Assembly (NCBI GenBank): GCA_047621325.1
Contig: JBLHLT010000001.1
Location: 248,001 to 312,000 of the forward strand
Length of the DNA stretch: 64,000 bases
Source: Bermanella sp047621325
Lineage (GTDB): Bacteria > Pseudomonadota > Gammaproteobacteria > Pseudomonadales > Oceanobacteraceae
Direction: 5' to 3'
Under the pieces are notes generated by a model. The model ran no database searches. It was not told the origin of the DNA and saw only the letters and a program-made list of their open reading frames with translations. Below, piece after piece: positions 7,817 through 16,937 of the stretch (positions are counted from its first letter, which is position 1; each line of letters begins with the position of its first letter). The position numbers and the translations under genes are program-made.

Positions 7817-8461
7817 TTATAAATCGTGGATGTGTGTCAGCACAAAGGCTTGGAGCGCAATTTTGTCATTGGCAGGTAAATCATGAAACTGCAATCCACC
7901 AGCTATGCCTTTATCAATGGGTTGAAGCGACCGCACGGTGGCTTGCACGGTTATCTCATATTCAATTTCAGTGACGTTAATAGTGAATATCAGCAAGATT
8001 TCACTGCCCACCAAAAAATCAAACGTGCGACCCAGCACCCGTGCACCATTAAGACTAAGATCCACAATTTTGGCTGTGGTGTTTTTTATCTCTTTGCCGA
8101 CTAAATACTGTACCCGAGACACCACCTCTACATCTGCACGGACATTTTGGCGCACTTCTCCAATCACAACCTTATCTGGCATTTTTAAGTGGATATGGGG
8201 GAAAGGTAATTTGGTTGGGTGAATAACTTCAGACTGAAATGCGCAGGCACTGCTCATTCGGCCATAAAAAAACCGCACATTCACCTTGTCGCCAATTCTG
8301 ACGCCACGACCAGGGGGCATGGTCACTAACACTGAGGCATTTCGTCGATAACCAATCAGAACCGATTTATCTCTATCTTTGTTATAGCTTTCAAACTCCA
8401 ATTGCAGCAACTGCCCAGGGCTCAGCTTTAATCCCATAAAGTCTGTTGTAATTTCATCCAT
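7817..8461 (-). CDS. PilZ-domain c-di-GMP-binding protein (YcgR-like)
   Basis: 214 residues. An N-terminal YcgR-type beta domain (about 5-95) is followed by a PilZ domain. The c-di-GMP signature is intact: RxxxR at Arg104-Arg108 (RQNVR) and DxSxxG at Asp134-Gly139 (DLSLNG). YcgR-type proteins brake flagellar motors or act on other targets when c-di-GMP is high. There is no motility gene next to it, so the target is open. It stands alone, 105 bp upstream of the nrdR start on the same strand. Confidence 0.85.
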   Translation of the reverse strand: MDEITTDFMGLKLSPGQLLQLEFESYNKDRDKSVLIGYRRNASVLVTMPPGRGVRIGDKVNVRFFYGRMSSACAFQSEVIHPTKLPFPHIHLKMPDKVVIGEVRQNVRADVEVVSRVQYLVGKEIKNTTAKIVDLSLNGARVLGRTFDFLVGSEILLIFTINVTEIEYEITVQATVRSLQPIDKGIAGGLQFHDLPANDKIALQAFVLTHIHDL

Positions 8462-8556
8462 TTAGCTACACATCCCGCTAACCTCTTATATATAGTGTAG
8501 TTGTATTTTTATGAGTAATAATAAAACCACCCAATAAACTAGGGACTATAGATATC

Positions 8557-8736
8557 ATGCGCATCCTTTTACTCATTAGCCTTACAGGGCTGATAGCTTG
8601 CTCAAACCAAGCCACATATAACGCCATAAAACATAATCAGTGCCTTGAAAAAACCGGCAAGATTCATTGCGATGATATTGAAGATTATCAAGAATACAAA
8701 AAGAAACGCGACGAACTGCTAAAAAAAGAAAAATAG
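8557..8736 (+). CDS. Small lipoprotein, 59 residues
   Basis: ATG at 8557, stop TAG at 8734-8736. Sequence starts MRILLLISLTGLIAC: a short signal peptide with lipobox LIAC, Cys15 lipidated. The mature part is about 45 residues, with two more Cys (in QCLEK and IHCDD, 9 residues apart, possible disulfide) and a strongly charged C-terminal helix (EYKKKRDELLKKEK). Upstream AGGGAC may serve as SD. Not recognised as a named family; similar tiny lipoproteins are common and often unannotated. Confidence 0.6.
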   Translation: MRILLLISLTGLIACSNQATYNAIKHNQCLEKTGKIHCDDIEDYQEYKKKRDELLKKEK

Positions 8737-8737
8737 A

Positions 8738-8764
8738 CAAAAAAAGCCCGAGATAACTCGGGCT
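8738..8764 (-). terminator. Rho-independent terminator for the Yip1-family gene
   Basis: Perfect 8-bp stem AGCCCGAG / CTCGGGCT with loop of four, followed on the minus strand by a T run. On the plus strand it directly follows the small lipoprotein gene but lacks a T run there. Confidence 0.8.
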
Positions 8765-8789
8765 GTGCACGGGCTAACAACTTGCTAAT

Positions 8790-9398
8790 CTATTGATTCA
8801 ACATAATTTGAGGCGCAAACCCCATTCCCCAAATGATCACAGTGGCGGCCATCATGCCGACCAAACCACAAAGACCAACCGTTAAGATTGACGTGGAAAA
8901 AATAAAGCCACGCTCTTCAGGAATATTCATGAATATCGGCACACCGGTATACAGCAAATACACCGTATACGAGACGGCTGCCATCACCACAAACACATCA
9001 AGCCATAAAATGGGAATAAAGCCGATGAGACCCGATAGGAACATGGGCGTAGAGGTGAAGGTGGTAAATAATAAACAACGCTCAAGACTGGCCTCAGCGC
9101 CAAATGTCCGCTCCATCCAATAGGTGGTATAAGCGATAAAAAACATGCCCGCCAATAATGCTACATAAAACGCCCCCGCCAAGGGCAAGGCCGATTCGAC
9201 ACTTAGGTAATAAAATTCTTTCCCGACAAAACTCCAACCAAATTGCGTTACGCCGACAAACAACGCGAACGGCGGTATAGCCGCCAAAAAAAGCAAATGC
9301 GTTAGATAAATGTGCCCAAGAGAGTGATCTTCTCGCTTGATGGAGTCCCATTCAGCCCTTGGGTGATACATTAACCCGAACATATGTTGTAAATACAT
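8790..9398 (-). CDS. Yip1-domain (DUF1282-like) inner membrane protein
   Basis: 202 residues with five predicted membrane segments (about 33-52, 70-92, 105-128, 133-155, 170-195). The N-terminal MFGLMYHPRAEWDSIKRED motif is typical of bacterial Yip1-family proteins (W-x-x-I/L in an amphipathic helix before the first TM). Function is not established for bacterial members. It stands alone between the small lipoprotein and the heme biosynthesis genes and has its own terminator. Confidence 0.7.
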   Translation of the reverse strand: MYLQHMFGLMYHPRAEWDSIKREDHSLGHIYLTHLLFLAAIPPFALFVGVTQFGWSFVGKEFYYLSVESALPLAGAFYVALLAGMFFIAYTTYWMERTFGAEASLERCLLFTTFTSTPMFLSGLIGFIPILWLDVFVVMAAVSYTVYLLYTGVPIFMNIPEERGFIFSTSILTVGLCGLVGMMAATVIIWGMGFAPQIMLNQ

Positions 9399-9555
9399 AA
9401 CTTCCCCTAATTTGGTTAGTTGTTCAGTAAAGCGTACGACCTGGGAATCCCCTCGCTCTATATGATTTTAAACGCGTTTAATTCATTAAAGCAGACAGAC
9501 TTTAATACCTCCGTTTCTGTCAAATTTACTTATTTAAATTTTGGCTAACAGACCT

Positions 9556-10467
9556 CTAAAATGCAATTAACTGCACATAATGATCCAACAGCAGCGCCGC
9601 AAATAACCATAAAATATATACAATGGAATAACGGAACGTTTTACGCGCATTTTGATCGCTCGGATTGCACCACATGCGATAGGTCAACCAAGTGAAACGC
9701 GCATTTATATATGTCACGATGGTTAAATACACTAGCCCTTGAGTGCCCAATAAAACCGGCCCAATACTCACAATGCACAACAGTAAACAGTATAACCAAG
9801 CCTGAAAGGCCGTAAATTCAATTCCATGCGTCACCGGCAACATGGGGACTTCTGCTTTGGCATAATCATCGCGTTTATAAATAGCCAGCGCCCAAAAATG
9901 AGGAGGCGTCCAAGTGAAAATAATCAACACCCAAAGCAATGCTTCTGGCCCTACTTGACCCGTTACCGCGCAATACCCTAACAAGGGAGGCATCGCCCCC
10001 GCCAAACCACCCACTGTAATATTTTGTGGTGTGGCGGGTTTAAGCCATAAACTGTAAATCACACCGTATGCAAACATCGATGCAACCGACAGCACGGCCG
10101 TTAATAAATTTAATTGCCAATATAAAAGCAGTGCACCAAACACCAGTAACGACATGGAAAAAACAAAAGCCGATTCAGCACTGACTTTCCCCGTCGCAAC
10201 TGGGCGACGTTTTGTTCGTTGCATTTTAGTATCGCGATAACGGTCGACCAAGTGGTTAAGTACCGCACCACTCATGGCGCAAGCACCGACCCCCACCAAG
10301 GTATAAAATAACTTAAGGAATTCGATATTCATGTCACTGGCCAACAAAAATCCAACCATTACCGTAAATAACATGACGGCAACGACTTTAAATTTTGTCA
10401 GTGCGAAATAGTCTTTTATAGTCGCCGAATACCTAGCACTGGTTTGCCACACGCTTATTTTTTCCAT
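9556..10467 (-). CDS. cyoE: Protoheme IX farnesyltransferase (heme O synthase)
   Basis: 303 residues, UbiA-type integral membrane prenyltransferase (also called ctaB). The first Asp-rich motif is NHLVDRYRDTKMQRTKRRP near 87-105; the second region is YKRDDYAKAEVPMLP near 197-211. Farnesylates the vinyl group of heme B to heme O. Co-directional with and 28 bp after the ctaA gene, so the two provide heme A for the Cox enzyme. The Sco/SenC copper chaperone that follows cyoE in Pseudomonas is not present here. Confidence 0.93.
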   Translation of the reverse strand: MEKISVWQTSARYSATIKDYFALTKFKVVAVMLFTVMVGFLLASDMNIEFLKLFYTLVGVGACAMSGAVLNHLVDRYRDTKMQRTKRRPVATGKVSAESAFVFSMSLLVFGALLLYWQLNLLTAVLSVASMFAYGVIYSLWLKPATPQNITVGGLAGAMPPLLGYCAVTGQVGPEALLWVLIIFTWTPPHFWALAIYKRDDYAKAEVPMLPVTHGIEFTAFQAWLYCLLLCIVSIGPVLLGTQGLVYLTIVTYINARFTWLTYRMWCNPSDQNARKTFRYSIVYILWLFAALLLDHYVQLIAF

Positions 10468-10494
10468 GTTGCACCTTCTTATTTTTATTAATGG

Positions 10495-11457
10495 CTAAGC
10501 CAATAGCTCTTGTGCGATGTCTTGTGGTTCTTCTTCTATTACCGGCAGCGTTAATCCGTTAAGTGCACTTAGCCACAACAACATTGCAAATGTATTGTGC
10601 AGTAACGCCAAACTTAACGGCAGCAATAACACTGCATTTAAAATACCCAATGCAATCTGAGCACTAAGTACTGCTAAACAAACATACAATGCGCGCCGCT
10701 GTAATTGATGCTTAATCGCTAAATAAATAAACATAAACACAACAGCCAATGCACCCAATCTATGCAGCCATTGAATCGCCATTCGTTGATGGTTAGAACC
10801 AATACCGCCTAAGTATTCATCGCCTTCAACCATCGGCGCGTGCAATACCTCGCTGGTAATATCAACCCACATACGGCCTTGGCAAGTCGGAAAATCGGGG
10901 CACGCAAGACCCGCATAATGACTGGATGTCCAAGCCCCTAACGCCATTTGTAGAAACACGACTAATGCAAAGGCACCCCAAGCAGAATTCCATTTTGGCT
11001 CAGTATTATTTTTTATCATCCGCCAAATTAAAAATTGTGCGCCTATCGTGATCGCGCCACCTAACAGATGTGCACTCACCACTGGTGGCCACAAACGTAA
11101 GGTGACCGTCCACATACCAAATAAACCTTGTAAAACCACCCAGCCGCATAAGAAAATCGCAAGCCAGCGCACTGCTCCTATGTAGCGCGACCAAATCAAA
11201 TACGCTTGTATCAGAATACTCAAACCTAATAGGCTCGCCACATAACGATGGATCATCTCCATCCAAGCTTTTCCAGAATCAAATTGCCATTGAGTAAACG
11301 CCTGTGCCGCTTCATTCGAAACAGGGTATGCATGGCCATAGCAAACTGGCCAGTCTGGACAACCCAAACCCGCATCTAGTAAGCGGGTCAACGCACCAAG
11401 GGTAATCACCACTAATGCCATCACAATGTTGAGCAATGCAAAGCGACCCATTTCCAC
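10495..11457 (-). CDS. ctaA: Heme A synthase
   Basis: 320 residues, COX15/CtaA family with eight membrane helices. Visible: GALTRLLDAGLGCPDWPVCYG (loop with the paired Cys), MIHRYVASLLG (heme-ligand His), SAHLLGG, QWLHRLGAL and LLHNTFAML, giving the four conserved His. Converts heme O to heme A. The second repeat also has an AGLACPDFPTCQG cysteine loop. Sits between cyoE and the small thioredoxin-like/SURF1 genes, in the order seen in Pseudomonas. Confidence 0.93.
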   Translation of the reverse strand: MEMGRFALLNIVMALVVITLGALTRLLDAGLGCPDWPVCYGHAYPVSNEAAQAFTQWQFDSGKAWMEMIHRYVASLLGLSILIQAYLIWSRYIGAVRWLAIFLCGWVVLQGLFGMWTVTLRLWPPVVSAHLLGGAITIGAQFLIWRMIKNNTEPKWNSAWGAFALVVFLQMALGAWTSSHYAGLACPDFPTCQGRMWVDITSEVLHAPMVEGDEYLGGIGSNHQRMAIQWLHRLGALAVVFMFIYLAIKHQLQRRALYVCLAVLSAQIALGILNAVLLLPLSLALLHNTFAMLLWLSALNGLTLPVIEEEPQDIAQELLA

Positions 11458-11485
11458 CTCACTTGTTATTATTTTTATGTATGAA

Positions 11486-11905
11486 CTAGCTACTGTGCTT
11501 TAACAGAACTTTTAAATCTTTTAATAATTTGTACGCGCCATCATCACTGGCTTCATAGGAAAGTAAAACCAATCCTTTTGGGTTCGCAATAAACAAACCT
11601 TCACTCATTTCTTTTAGATTATTAAGTTCAGCCGTTTCAATTACGATTTTATCTTGGTTTTTGCCTAGTGCCATTTTTACGCGCTGCAACAAATTAAACC
11701 ATGCATCACAATTAGGCTGACAGTCTTGTTCACGCCACAACACCTGCCAGTTTCGGCCTTCTGATTCGCCCACATAGTAGGTTTGCTCAAGCCATTCGCC
11801 TCTGGCTTTATCGGCTAAGTTTTGTTTACCATCTAGCAATACAAATGAGACTGCAAATGGTGCAACTAACACCAATAACATTAAAATTAACGGCACTTTA
11901 CGCAT
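11486..11905 (-). CDS. Cox-cluster membrane-anchored protein with CxxxC motif
   Basis: 139 residues: one N-terminal membrane anchor (about 5-23), then a periplasmic domain. It carries DCQPNCDAWF near 61-70, a CxxxC motif as in the copper chaperone Sco1, and a C-terminal LFIANPKGLVLLSYEAS / LKDLKVLL segment with a thioredoxin-fold look. The gene overlaps the SURF1 gene by 8 nt and its order (SURF1, this, ctaA) matches the uncharacterised gene in the Pseudomonas cox cluster. A role in copper delivery or redox maturation of CoxB is inferred, not shown. Confidence 0.65.
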   Translation of the reverse strand: MRKVPLILMLLVLVAPFAVSFVLLDGKQNLADKARGEWLEQTYYVGESEGRNWQVLWREQDCQPNCDAWFNLLQRVKMALGKNQDKIVIETAELNNLKEMSEGLFIANPKGLVLLSYEASDDGAYKLLKDLKVLLKHSS

Positions 11906-12557
11906 CTTTGCTTCCTCGTTTAAGACTGGCTAATAACAGAATAACAATGCCGCACATACCCAAGAGTAACCATTGGATGGCATAAGCTTGATGGCGGTGG
12001 TGACTCAAATACGCTGATTTTTCTGGCTGAAGTGACAACAAACCATCACCCGATTTGAGCATAAAGATTTCATGAAATACGTCATGGCTTAATTGACGAG
12101 AAAAATATTTCTCATCAACAAATTGAATACGACTTAATATAGGGTCTTGCAGGGAGTCGTTAAGTAAAAGCGGCTTATGATTAGACTTTAGATAGCCTTC
12201 AATTTTTACTGTTCCCAATACAGGTTTAATCACAGGCATTATGTCTCTGTTTTCGTAGAAAACAAATCCTCGATTAACCAAATATATTGAATTGTCATAT
12301 AAGAACGGTGTTATAACCGCATAACCCGCCTTACCATTAAGGGTTTGGTTATCTAAAAAATGACTATAATCATTTAAAAACTGCCCTTGCATGTGAAGTG
12401 TTTGGGCGGTTGGTGCTTGATAAAACACCGATTTTTGATATTGCCAAGTGGCAGCACTGAAACAAATAGCAATACCCAATAACATAATAAAGCTATAAAA
12501 TGGCTTTATTACAAAGTGCCAATTCCGATCCGCATTCACAATAGAAGGATTCGACAT
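11898..12557 (-). CDS. SURF1-family cytochrome oxidase assembly protein
   Basis: 219 residues. One TM near the N-terminus (about 20-36) and one near the C-terminus (about 193-210) flank a periplasmic domain containing GYAVITPFLYDN and YLVNRGFVFYEN, the SURF1 core motifs. SURF1 assists heme A insertion into CoxA. Its start codon overlaps the oppositely oriented ATG of the DUF2909 gene (shared CATG). Confidence 0.85.
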   Translation of the reverse strand: MSNPSIVNADRNWHFVIKPFYSFIMLLGIAICFSAATWQYQKSVFYQAPTAQTLHMQGQFLNDYSHFLDNQTLNGKAGYAVITPFLYDNSIYLVNRGFVFYENRDIMPVIKPVLGTVKIEGYLKSNHKPLLLNDSLQDPILSRIQFVDEKYFSRQLSHDVFHEIFMLKSGDGLLSLQPEKSAYLSHHRHQAYAIQWLLLGMCGIVILLLASLKRGSKDA

Positions 12558-12744
12558 GCTTAAGGGCCTTATTCTGTTGTTTTTATTGTTTAGTTTAGCA
12601 GCACTGCTTTATGGTTTATTCCATTTGATGGTTTCTTCTAACAGCTCAGTAAAAACATTCAATGGATTAAAATATCGCGTGGCACTAGCCGCATGTACCA
12701 TTATTTTAATTGGTTTATTCTTTTTTCTTGATCACTACGCTTAA
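12556..12744 (+). CDS. Twin-TM DUF2909-type protein of the cox cluster
   Basis: 62 residues with two membrane helices (about 2-24 and 42-60), typical of the DUF2909 family found in gammaproteobacterial cox clusters. Runs against its neighbours. Start ATG has AAGGA six nt upstream, located inside the SURF1 coding sequence on the other strand. The family is thought to be linked to cytochrome oxidase assembly from context only. Confidence 0.75.
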   Translation: MLKGLILLFLLFSLAALLYGLFHLMVSSNSSVKTFNGLKYRVALAACTIILIGLFFFLDHYA

Positions 12745-12765
12745 CACTTATTGTAGTAATTTTAA

Positions 12766-12790
12766 TTTGCGAAGGTCTTACCTTCGCAAA
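12766..12790. terminator. Hairpin between DUF2909 gene and coxC
   Basis: Perfect 10-bp inverted repeat TTTGCGAAGG / CCTTCGCAAA with a 5-nt loop, lying between two convergent stop codons. Only weak A/T tracts flank it, so it may act as a bidirectional terminator or transcript 3'-end stabiliser. Confidence 0.55.
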
Positions 12791-12797
12791 GCGTCAA

Positions 12798-13682
12798 TTA
12801 AAAAACATATACAAAAGTAAATAGCATTAACCAGACCACATCGACAAAATGCCAGTACCAAGCGGCTGCTTCAAAGCCAAAATGATCGTCCGGTGTAAAG
12901 TGATCATTCTTAACACGCCAGTACATAACAAAAATCATAATGCCGCCCAGTGTAACGTGAGCACCATGAAAGCCTGTCAACATGAAAAAGGTAGAGCCGT
13001 ATATACCGCTGCTTAATGTCAGGTTTAATTCATGCATAGCATGACCATATTCATAAATCTGAACACACATAAACGCCACACCAAGTGCTAACGTAACGGC
13101 TATCCATCTTAAGGTTGCTACCTTATTTTTAGCTCTAAGATAATGATGTGCCAGCGTGAGTGTGACACTAGAAACTATTAACAATACCGTATTTAAAAAA
13201 GGTAACTTCCACGCATCAATGACACCCATAGCACCGGGATACGCATGCATGTCTGGTGTCTTTAATAGCGGCCAGTGAGCAACAAAGCCTTCCCACAACA
13301 TATTGGCCTCGCCTTTGGCACCTTCACCCCCTAGCCAAGGTACGGAAAACATTCTGGCGTAAAATAATGCACCAAAGAACGCACCAAAGAACATAATTTC
13401 AGAAAAAATAAACCAACCCATACTAAAACGAAAAGAGCGTTTTAATTGATCGCTGTTTAAACCGCGTAAGCCTTCATTGACTACTTCGCCAAACCAGCCA
13501 AACAACATATACAGCATTAAAAATCCGCCAATTGCCGCTAAAACGACGGTCGTTGTCCCCACTTGCCCTTGGCTACTCTCATGAATGATGGATGCCATTG
13601 AAAACAAGGTTAAAAAAACCGCCACGGCACCAAAAATAGGCCAATGACTGCGCGCCGGAACGTAATACTTAGGTGTGTTCAA
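12798..13682 (-). CDS. coxC: Cytochrome c oxidase subunit III
   Basis: 294 residues, seven-helix COX3 protein. FRFSMGWFIFSEIMFFGAFF near 84-103 with the conserved Glu, LTGFHGAHVTLGG near 235-247 and FEAAAWYWHFVDVVWLMLF near 270-288 are diagnostic. It overlaps the cox11 gene by 4 nt. Longer between helices 2 and 3 than the mitochondrial protein, as in Pseudomonas. Confidence 0.95.
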   Translation of the reverse strand: MNTPKYYVPARSHWPIFGAVAVFLTLFSMASIIHESSQGQVGTTTVVLAAIGGFLMLYMLFGWFGEVVNEGLRGLNSDQLKRSFRFSMGWFIFSEIMFFGAFFGALFYARMFSVPWLGGEGAKGEANMLWEGFVAHWPLLKTPDMHAYPGAMGVIDAWKLPFLNTVLLIVSSVTLTLAHHYLRAKNKVATLRWIAVTLALGVAFMCVQIYEYGHAMHELNLTLSSGIYGSTFFMLTGFHGAHVTLGGIMIFVMYWRVKNDHFTPDDHFGFEAAAWYWHFVDVVWLMLFTFVYVF

Positions 13683-14212
13683 AATGTACCTCCTAGGGAT
13701 TCACTTTGATAAAGTCGGTAAGAAAGCGATAAGTGATTCACTTCCTGCGGAGCTTTGGCACTTAAAGTTACTTGTAACGGTAACTTTATTTTTGACTTCG
13801 CCGGTACAACTTGTTGGGTAAAACAAAAGCATTCTATTTTGACTAAATATTCCGCCCATTCTCCAGGCGCTACACTGGGCACCGCTTGAATCGTGACGGG
13901 GTAATCATATGGATTTGTTAATTCATAATAGGTGGTCATCAACCTACCTGCCTGCAGTTCCATGATTTTATTTTCTGGTTTGAACTGCCACAAATCACGG
14001 CTATCGGCATCGGCTAACATTTGCAGTTTTGCCGTTTGCATCGACTCACTATTCATTAAAGAATTCTTGTCACCCGTAAATATTTGAAAACTCTTGCCAT
14101 TTAAGCCAGTGACATCACAAAAAACATCGTACAAAGGCACCATGGCAAACCCAAAGCCGAACATCAATAACGGCACTAATGACAGTTTCCACGGCGACAA
14201 TTTTTGCATCAA
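13679..14212 (-). CDS. ctaG: Cytochrome c oxidase assembly protein Cox11/CtaG
   Basis: 177 residues. One N-terminal TM (about 10-28) then a periplasmic beta domain. The copper-binding CFCF motif is at residues 128-131 and the membrane-proximal YDVFCDVTG Cys is at 32. Delivers Cu(I) to the CuB site of CoxA. Between coxA and coxC, its usual place. Confidence 0.93.
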   Translation of the reverse strand: MMQKLSPWKLSLVPLLMFGFGFAMVPLYDVFCDVTGLNGKSFQIFTGDKNSLMNSESMQTAKLQMLADADSRDLWQFKPENKIMELQAGRLMTTYYELTNPYDYPVTIQAVPSVAPGEWAEYLVKIECFCFTQQVVPAKSKIKLPLQVTLSAKAPQEVNHLSLSYRLYQSESLGGTF

Positions 14213-14222
14213 TTTACTCCGA

Positions 14223-15806
14223 TCATTTCACTACTGGTGGCTCTTGAAACGTATGATAAGGCGCTGGGCTTGGAATTTCCCATTCTAAACCAGTTGGTTC
14301 ATCCCATACTTTATCCGTCGCTTTTTCGCCCTTGCCGCCAATGGTCGTGCGCCATACGTTATAAACAAAGATCAATTGGCTAAGACCAAAGATAAACGCC
14401 CCCACCGAAACAATGGCGTTAAAATCAGCAAACTGTAATGCGTAATCCGGAATACGGCGCGGCATACCAGCTAGCCCCACAAAGTGCATAGGGAAAAACG
14501 TAATGTTCACACCGATAAAACTTAACCAGAAATGCCACTTACCTAACGTTTCGTTGTACATACGGCCACACCATTTTGGTAACCAGTAATACACCGCCGC
14601 TAAAATACTAAATAAGGCTCCGGGCACTAATACATAATGAAAATGCGCCACCACAAAATAGGTATCGTGATATTGAAAATCCGCGGGGGCAATAGCCAGC
14701 ATCAAACCGCTTAGACCGCCGATGGTAAACAACACCACAAAGGCAATGGCAAATAACATGGGAGTTTCAAATGTCATTGAGCCACGGAACATTGTGGTCA
14801 CCCAGTTAAACACTTTCACACCCGTCGGCACGGCAATCAACATGGTGCTGTACATAAAGAATAATTCACCAACTAACGGTATTCCCACAGTAAACATATG
14901 GTGTGCCCAGACAATAAAGCTAAGCACAGCGATTGATGCCGTTGCCCAAACCATAGAGGTATAACCAAATAATGGTTTACGGCTGAACGTCGAAATAATA
15001 TGCGAAACAATACCAAAGGCCGGTAAAATCATAATGTACACTTCAGGATGCCCAAAGAACCAAAATACATGCTGGAATAAAACAGGGTCACCACCACCGG
15101 CCGCATCAAAGAATGAAGTACCGAAGTGAATGTCCATCAGCATCATCGTGACAACACCTGCCAGAACCGGCATCACGGCTATTAATAAAAAAGCGGTAAT
15201 TAACCAAGTCCAAACGAACAAGGGCATCTTCATAAACGTCATGCCAGGCGCGCGCATATTAAAAATGGTCACGATGACATTCACCGCTCCCATGATCGAA
15301 CTGATCCCCATAATGTGCACACTGAAAATAAAGAACGTGACACTGGGTGGCGCGTAACTGGTTGAAAGCGGCGCATAAAACGTCCAACCAAAGTTTGGCG
15401 CTCCGCCGTCCATAAAGAAAGTACAAAGCAACATACCAAACGCAAATGGTAACAACCAAAACGACCAGTTATTTATGCGCGGCAATGCCATATCTGGTGC
15501 CCCAATCATCATGGGAACTAGCCAATTCGCCAAACCCACAAACGCGGGCATGATGGCACCAAATACCATGATCAAACCATGCATGGTGGTCATTTGATTA
15601 AAGAAATTAGGGTCAACTAATTGCAGGCCGGGCTGAAATAATTCAGCACGAATCACAAAAGCCATGGTGCCACCAATTAATAACGAACTCAGCGCCAGTA
15701 TCAAATACATAGTGCCGATATCTTTATGGTTCGTGGTATACACCCAGCGTAAAATACCTTTATCTGGGCCGTGATGGTGGTCTGCTGATTCTATCGCGTT
15801 CGACAT
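14223..15806 (-). CDS. coxA: Cytochrome c oxidase subunit I (aa3 type)
   Basis: 527 residues, twelve helices. Ligands visible: MTTMHGLIMVFG (heme a His), FGHPEVYIMILPAFG (CuB His and cross-linked Tyr), WAHHMFTVG (CuB His pair), and HDTYFVVAHFHYVL (heme a3 and heme a His). The HPEVY Tyr and downstream residues mark an A1-type heme-copper oxidase. Accompanied by CoxB with a fused cytochrome c. Confidence 0.97.
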   Translation of the reverse strand: MSNAIESADHHHGPDKGILRWVYTTNHKDIGTMYLILALSSLLIGGTMAFVIRAELFQPGLQLVDPNFFNQMTTMHGLIMVFGAIMPAFVGLANWLVPMMIGAPDMALPRINNWSFWLLPFAFGMLLCTFFMDGGAPNFGWTFYAPLSTSYAPPSVTFFIFSVHIMGISSIMGAVNVIVTIFNMRAPGMTFMKMPLFVWTWLITAFLLIAVMPVLAGVVTMMLMDIHFGTSFFDAAGGGDPVLFQHVFWFFGHPEVYIMILPAFGIVSHIISTFSRKPLFGYTSMVWATASIAVLSFIVWAHHMFTVGIPLVGELFFMYSTMLIAVPTGVKVFNWVTTMFRGSMTFETPMLFAIAFVVLFTIGGLSGLMLAIAPADFQYHDTYFVVAHFHYVLVPGALFSILAAVYYWLPKWCGRMYNETLGKWHFWLSFIGVNITFFPMHFVGLAGMPRRIPDYALQFADFNAIVSVGAFIFGLSQLIFVYNVWRTTIGGKGEKATDKVWDEPTGLEWEIPSPAPYHTFQEPPVVK

Positions 15807-15815
15807 AATGGCCTC

Positions 15816-16937
15816 CTATTTCCCAGATTCTTTTTGTTGTTTGACTTGCATCGGTGTTGCCATGTCGCCTTTGTTATTACCCCAAGCGTTTCGCTCGTAC
15901 GTCACAACGGCGGCCACATCACTCACACTTAACTGCTCAGCAAACGCTGACATCGCGGTGCCTTTTTTACCACGCAACACCATATCAATATGATCAGCAA
16001 TATTACCCAGCGCAATTTTGCTGTCTTTAAGCGCCGGAAACACAGGCGGCATACCACTACCATTAGCTTGGTGACAAGCGGCGCAATTACCTTTATAGAC
16101 TTTTTCACCTTGCGCCATCAGCTCGTCAAAGCTCATGTCTTTCACTTCACGAGCGGCAGCTTGTAAAGTGGCTTGCTCGGTTATCCATACTTTATATTCA
16201 TCTTTTGAAACCGCTTTCACCACGATCGGCATAAAGCCATGACCTTTGCCGCATAGTTCAGTACATTGCCCCCGATAAATACCCGGCTTATCAATGATCG
16301 CCCACGACTCATTTATAAATCCTGGAATCGTGTCTTTTTTCACCGCAAGATCCGGCACCCACCATGAGTGAATGACATCTTTTGCCGTTAATAAGAATCG
16401 TATTTTGGTATCAACAGGTACAACCAGTGGGTTATCTACTTCAAGTAAATAATTTTCACCCTTAGCTTCGGTGTTATCAATTTGCTCTTGCGGGGTTGAT
16501 AGAATAGAAAAGAAATCGACATCTTCATTTAGGTAAGTGTATCGCCACTTCCATTGATAACCCGTGACTTGAATGTCTATTTCAGCATCTTCAGCGTCGT
16601 ACATATCAATTAAGGTTTGCGTGGCAGGAATGGCCATAACCACCAAAATTATCAACGGGATAATTGTCCAGAGAATTTCAACGGCGGTACTTTCATGAAA
16701 ATTGGCCGCTTGTGCACCGCGACTTTTTCGATGATAGATAATGCTATAAAGCATCACACCAAATACAACGACAGCAATCGCTACACAGATATAAAATATC
16801 GTCATGTGTAACCCGTGAACATTTTGACTGAGCTTTGTGACGCCCTCCGTCATATTCAAACCCCATTCAGCAAATGCAGAATGTGACGAGGATAGTAAGA
16901 GTAATGCGGATACAGCAGAAATTCCCATTCTTGTCAT
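15816..16937 (-). CDS. coxB: Cytochrome c oxidase subunit II with C-terminal cytochrome c domain
   Basis: 373 residues: signal peptide, two TM helices (about 45-67 and 87-108), a CuA domain with His190, Cys225, Cys229, His233 and Met236 (CTELCGKGHGFM), and a fused cytochrome c with CAACH at 285-289 and later Met ligands. The fusion is typical of caa3/aa3 enzymes of gammaproteobacteria. It is the first gene of the cox operon; a strong-looking RBS GGGGG lies upstream (GGGGGTCCCATG). Confidence 0.95.
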   Translation of the reverse strand: MTRMGISAVSALLLLSSSHSAFAEWGLNMTEGVTKLSQNVHGLHMTIFYICVAIAVVVFGVMLYSIIYHRKSRGAQAANFHESTAVEILWTIIPLIILVVMAIPATQTLIDMYDAEDAEIDIQVTGYQWKWRYTYLNEDVDFFSILSTPQEQIDNTEAKGENYLLEVDNPLVVPVDTKIRFLLTAKDVIHSWWVPDLAVKKDTIPGFINESWAIIDKPGIYRGQCTELCGKGHGFMPIVVKAVSKDEYKVWITEQATLQAAAREVKDMSFDELMAQGEKVYKGNCAACHQANGSGMPPVFPALKDSKIALGNIADHIDMVLRGKKGTAMSAFAEQLSVSDVAAVVTYERNAWGNNKGDMATPMQVKQQKESGK

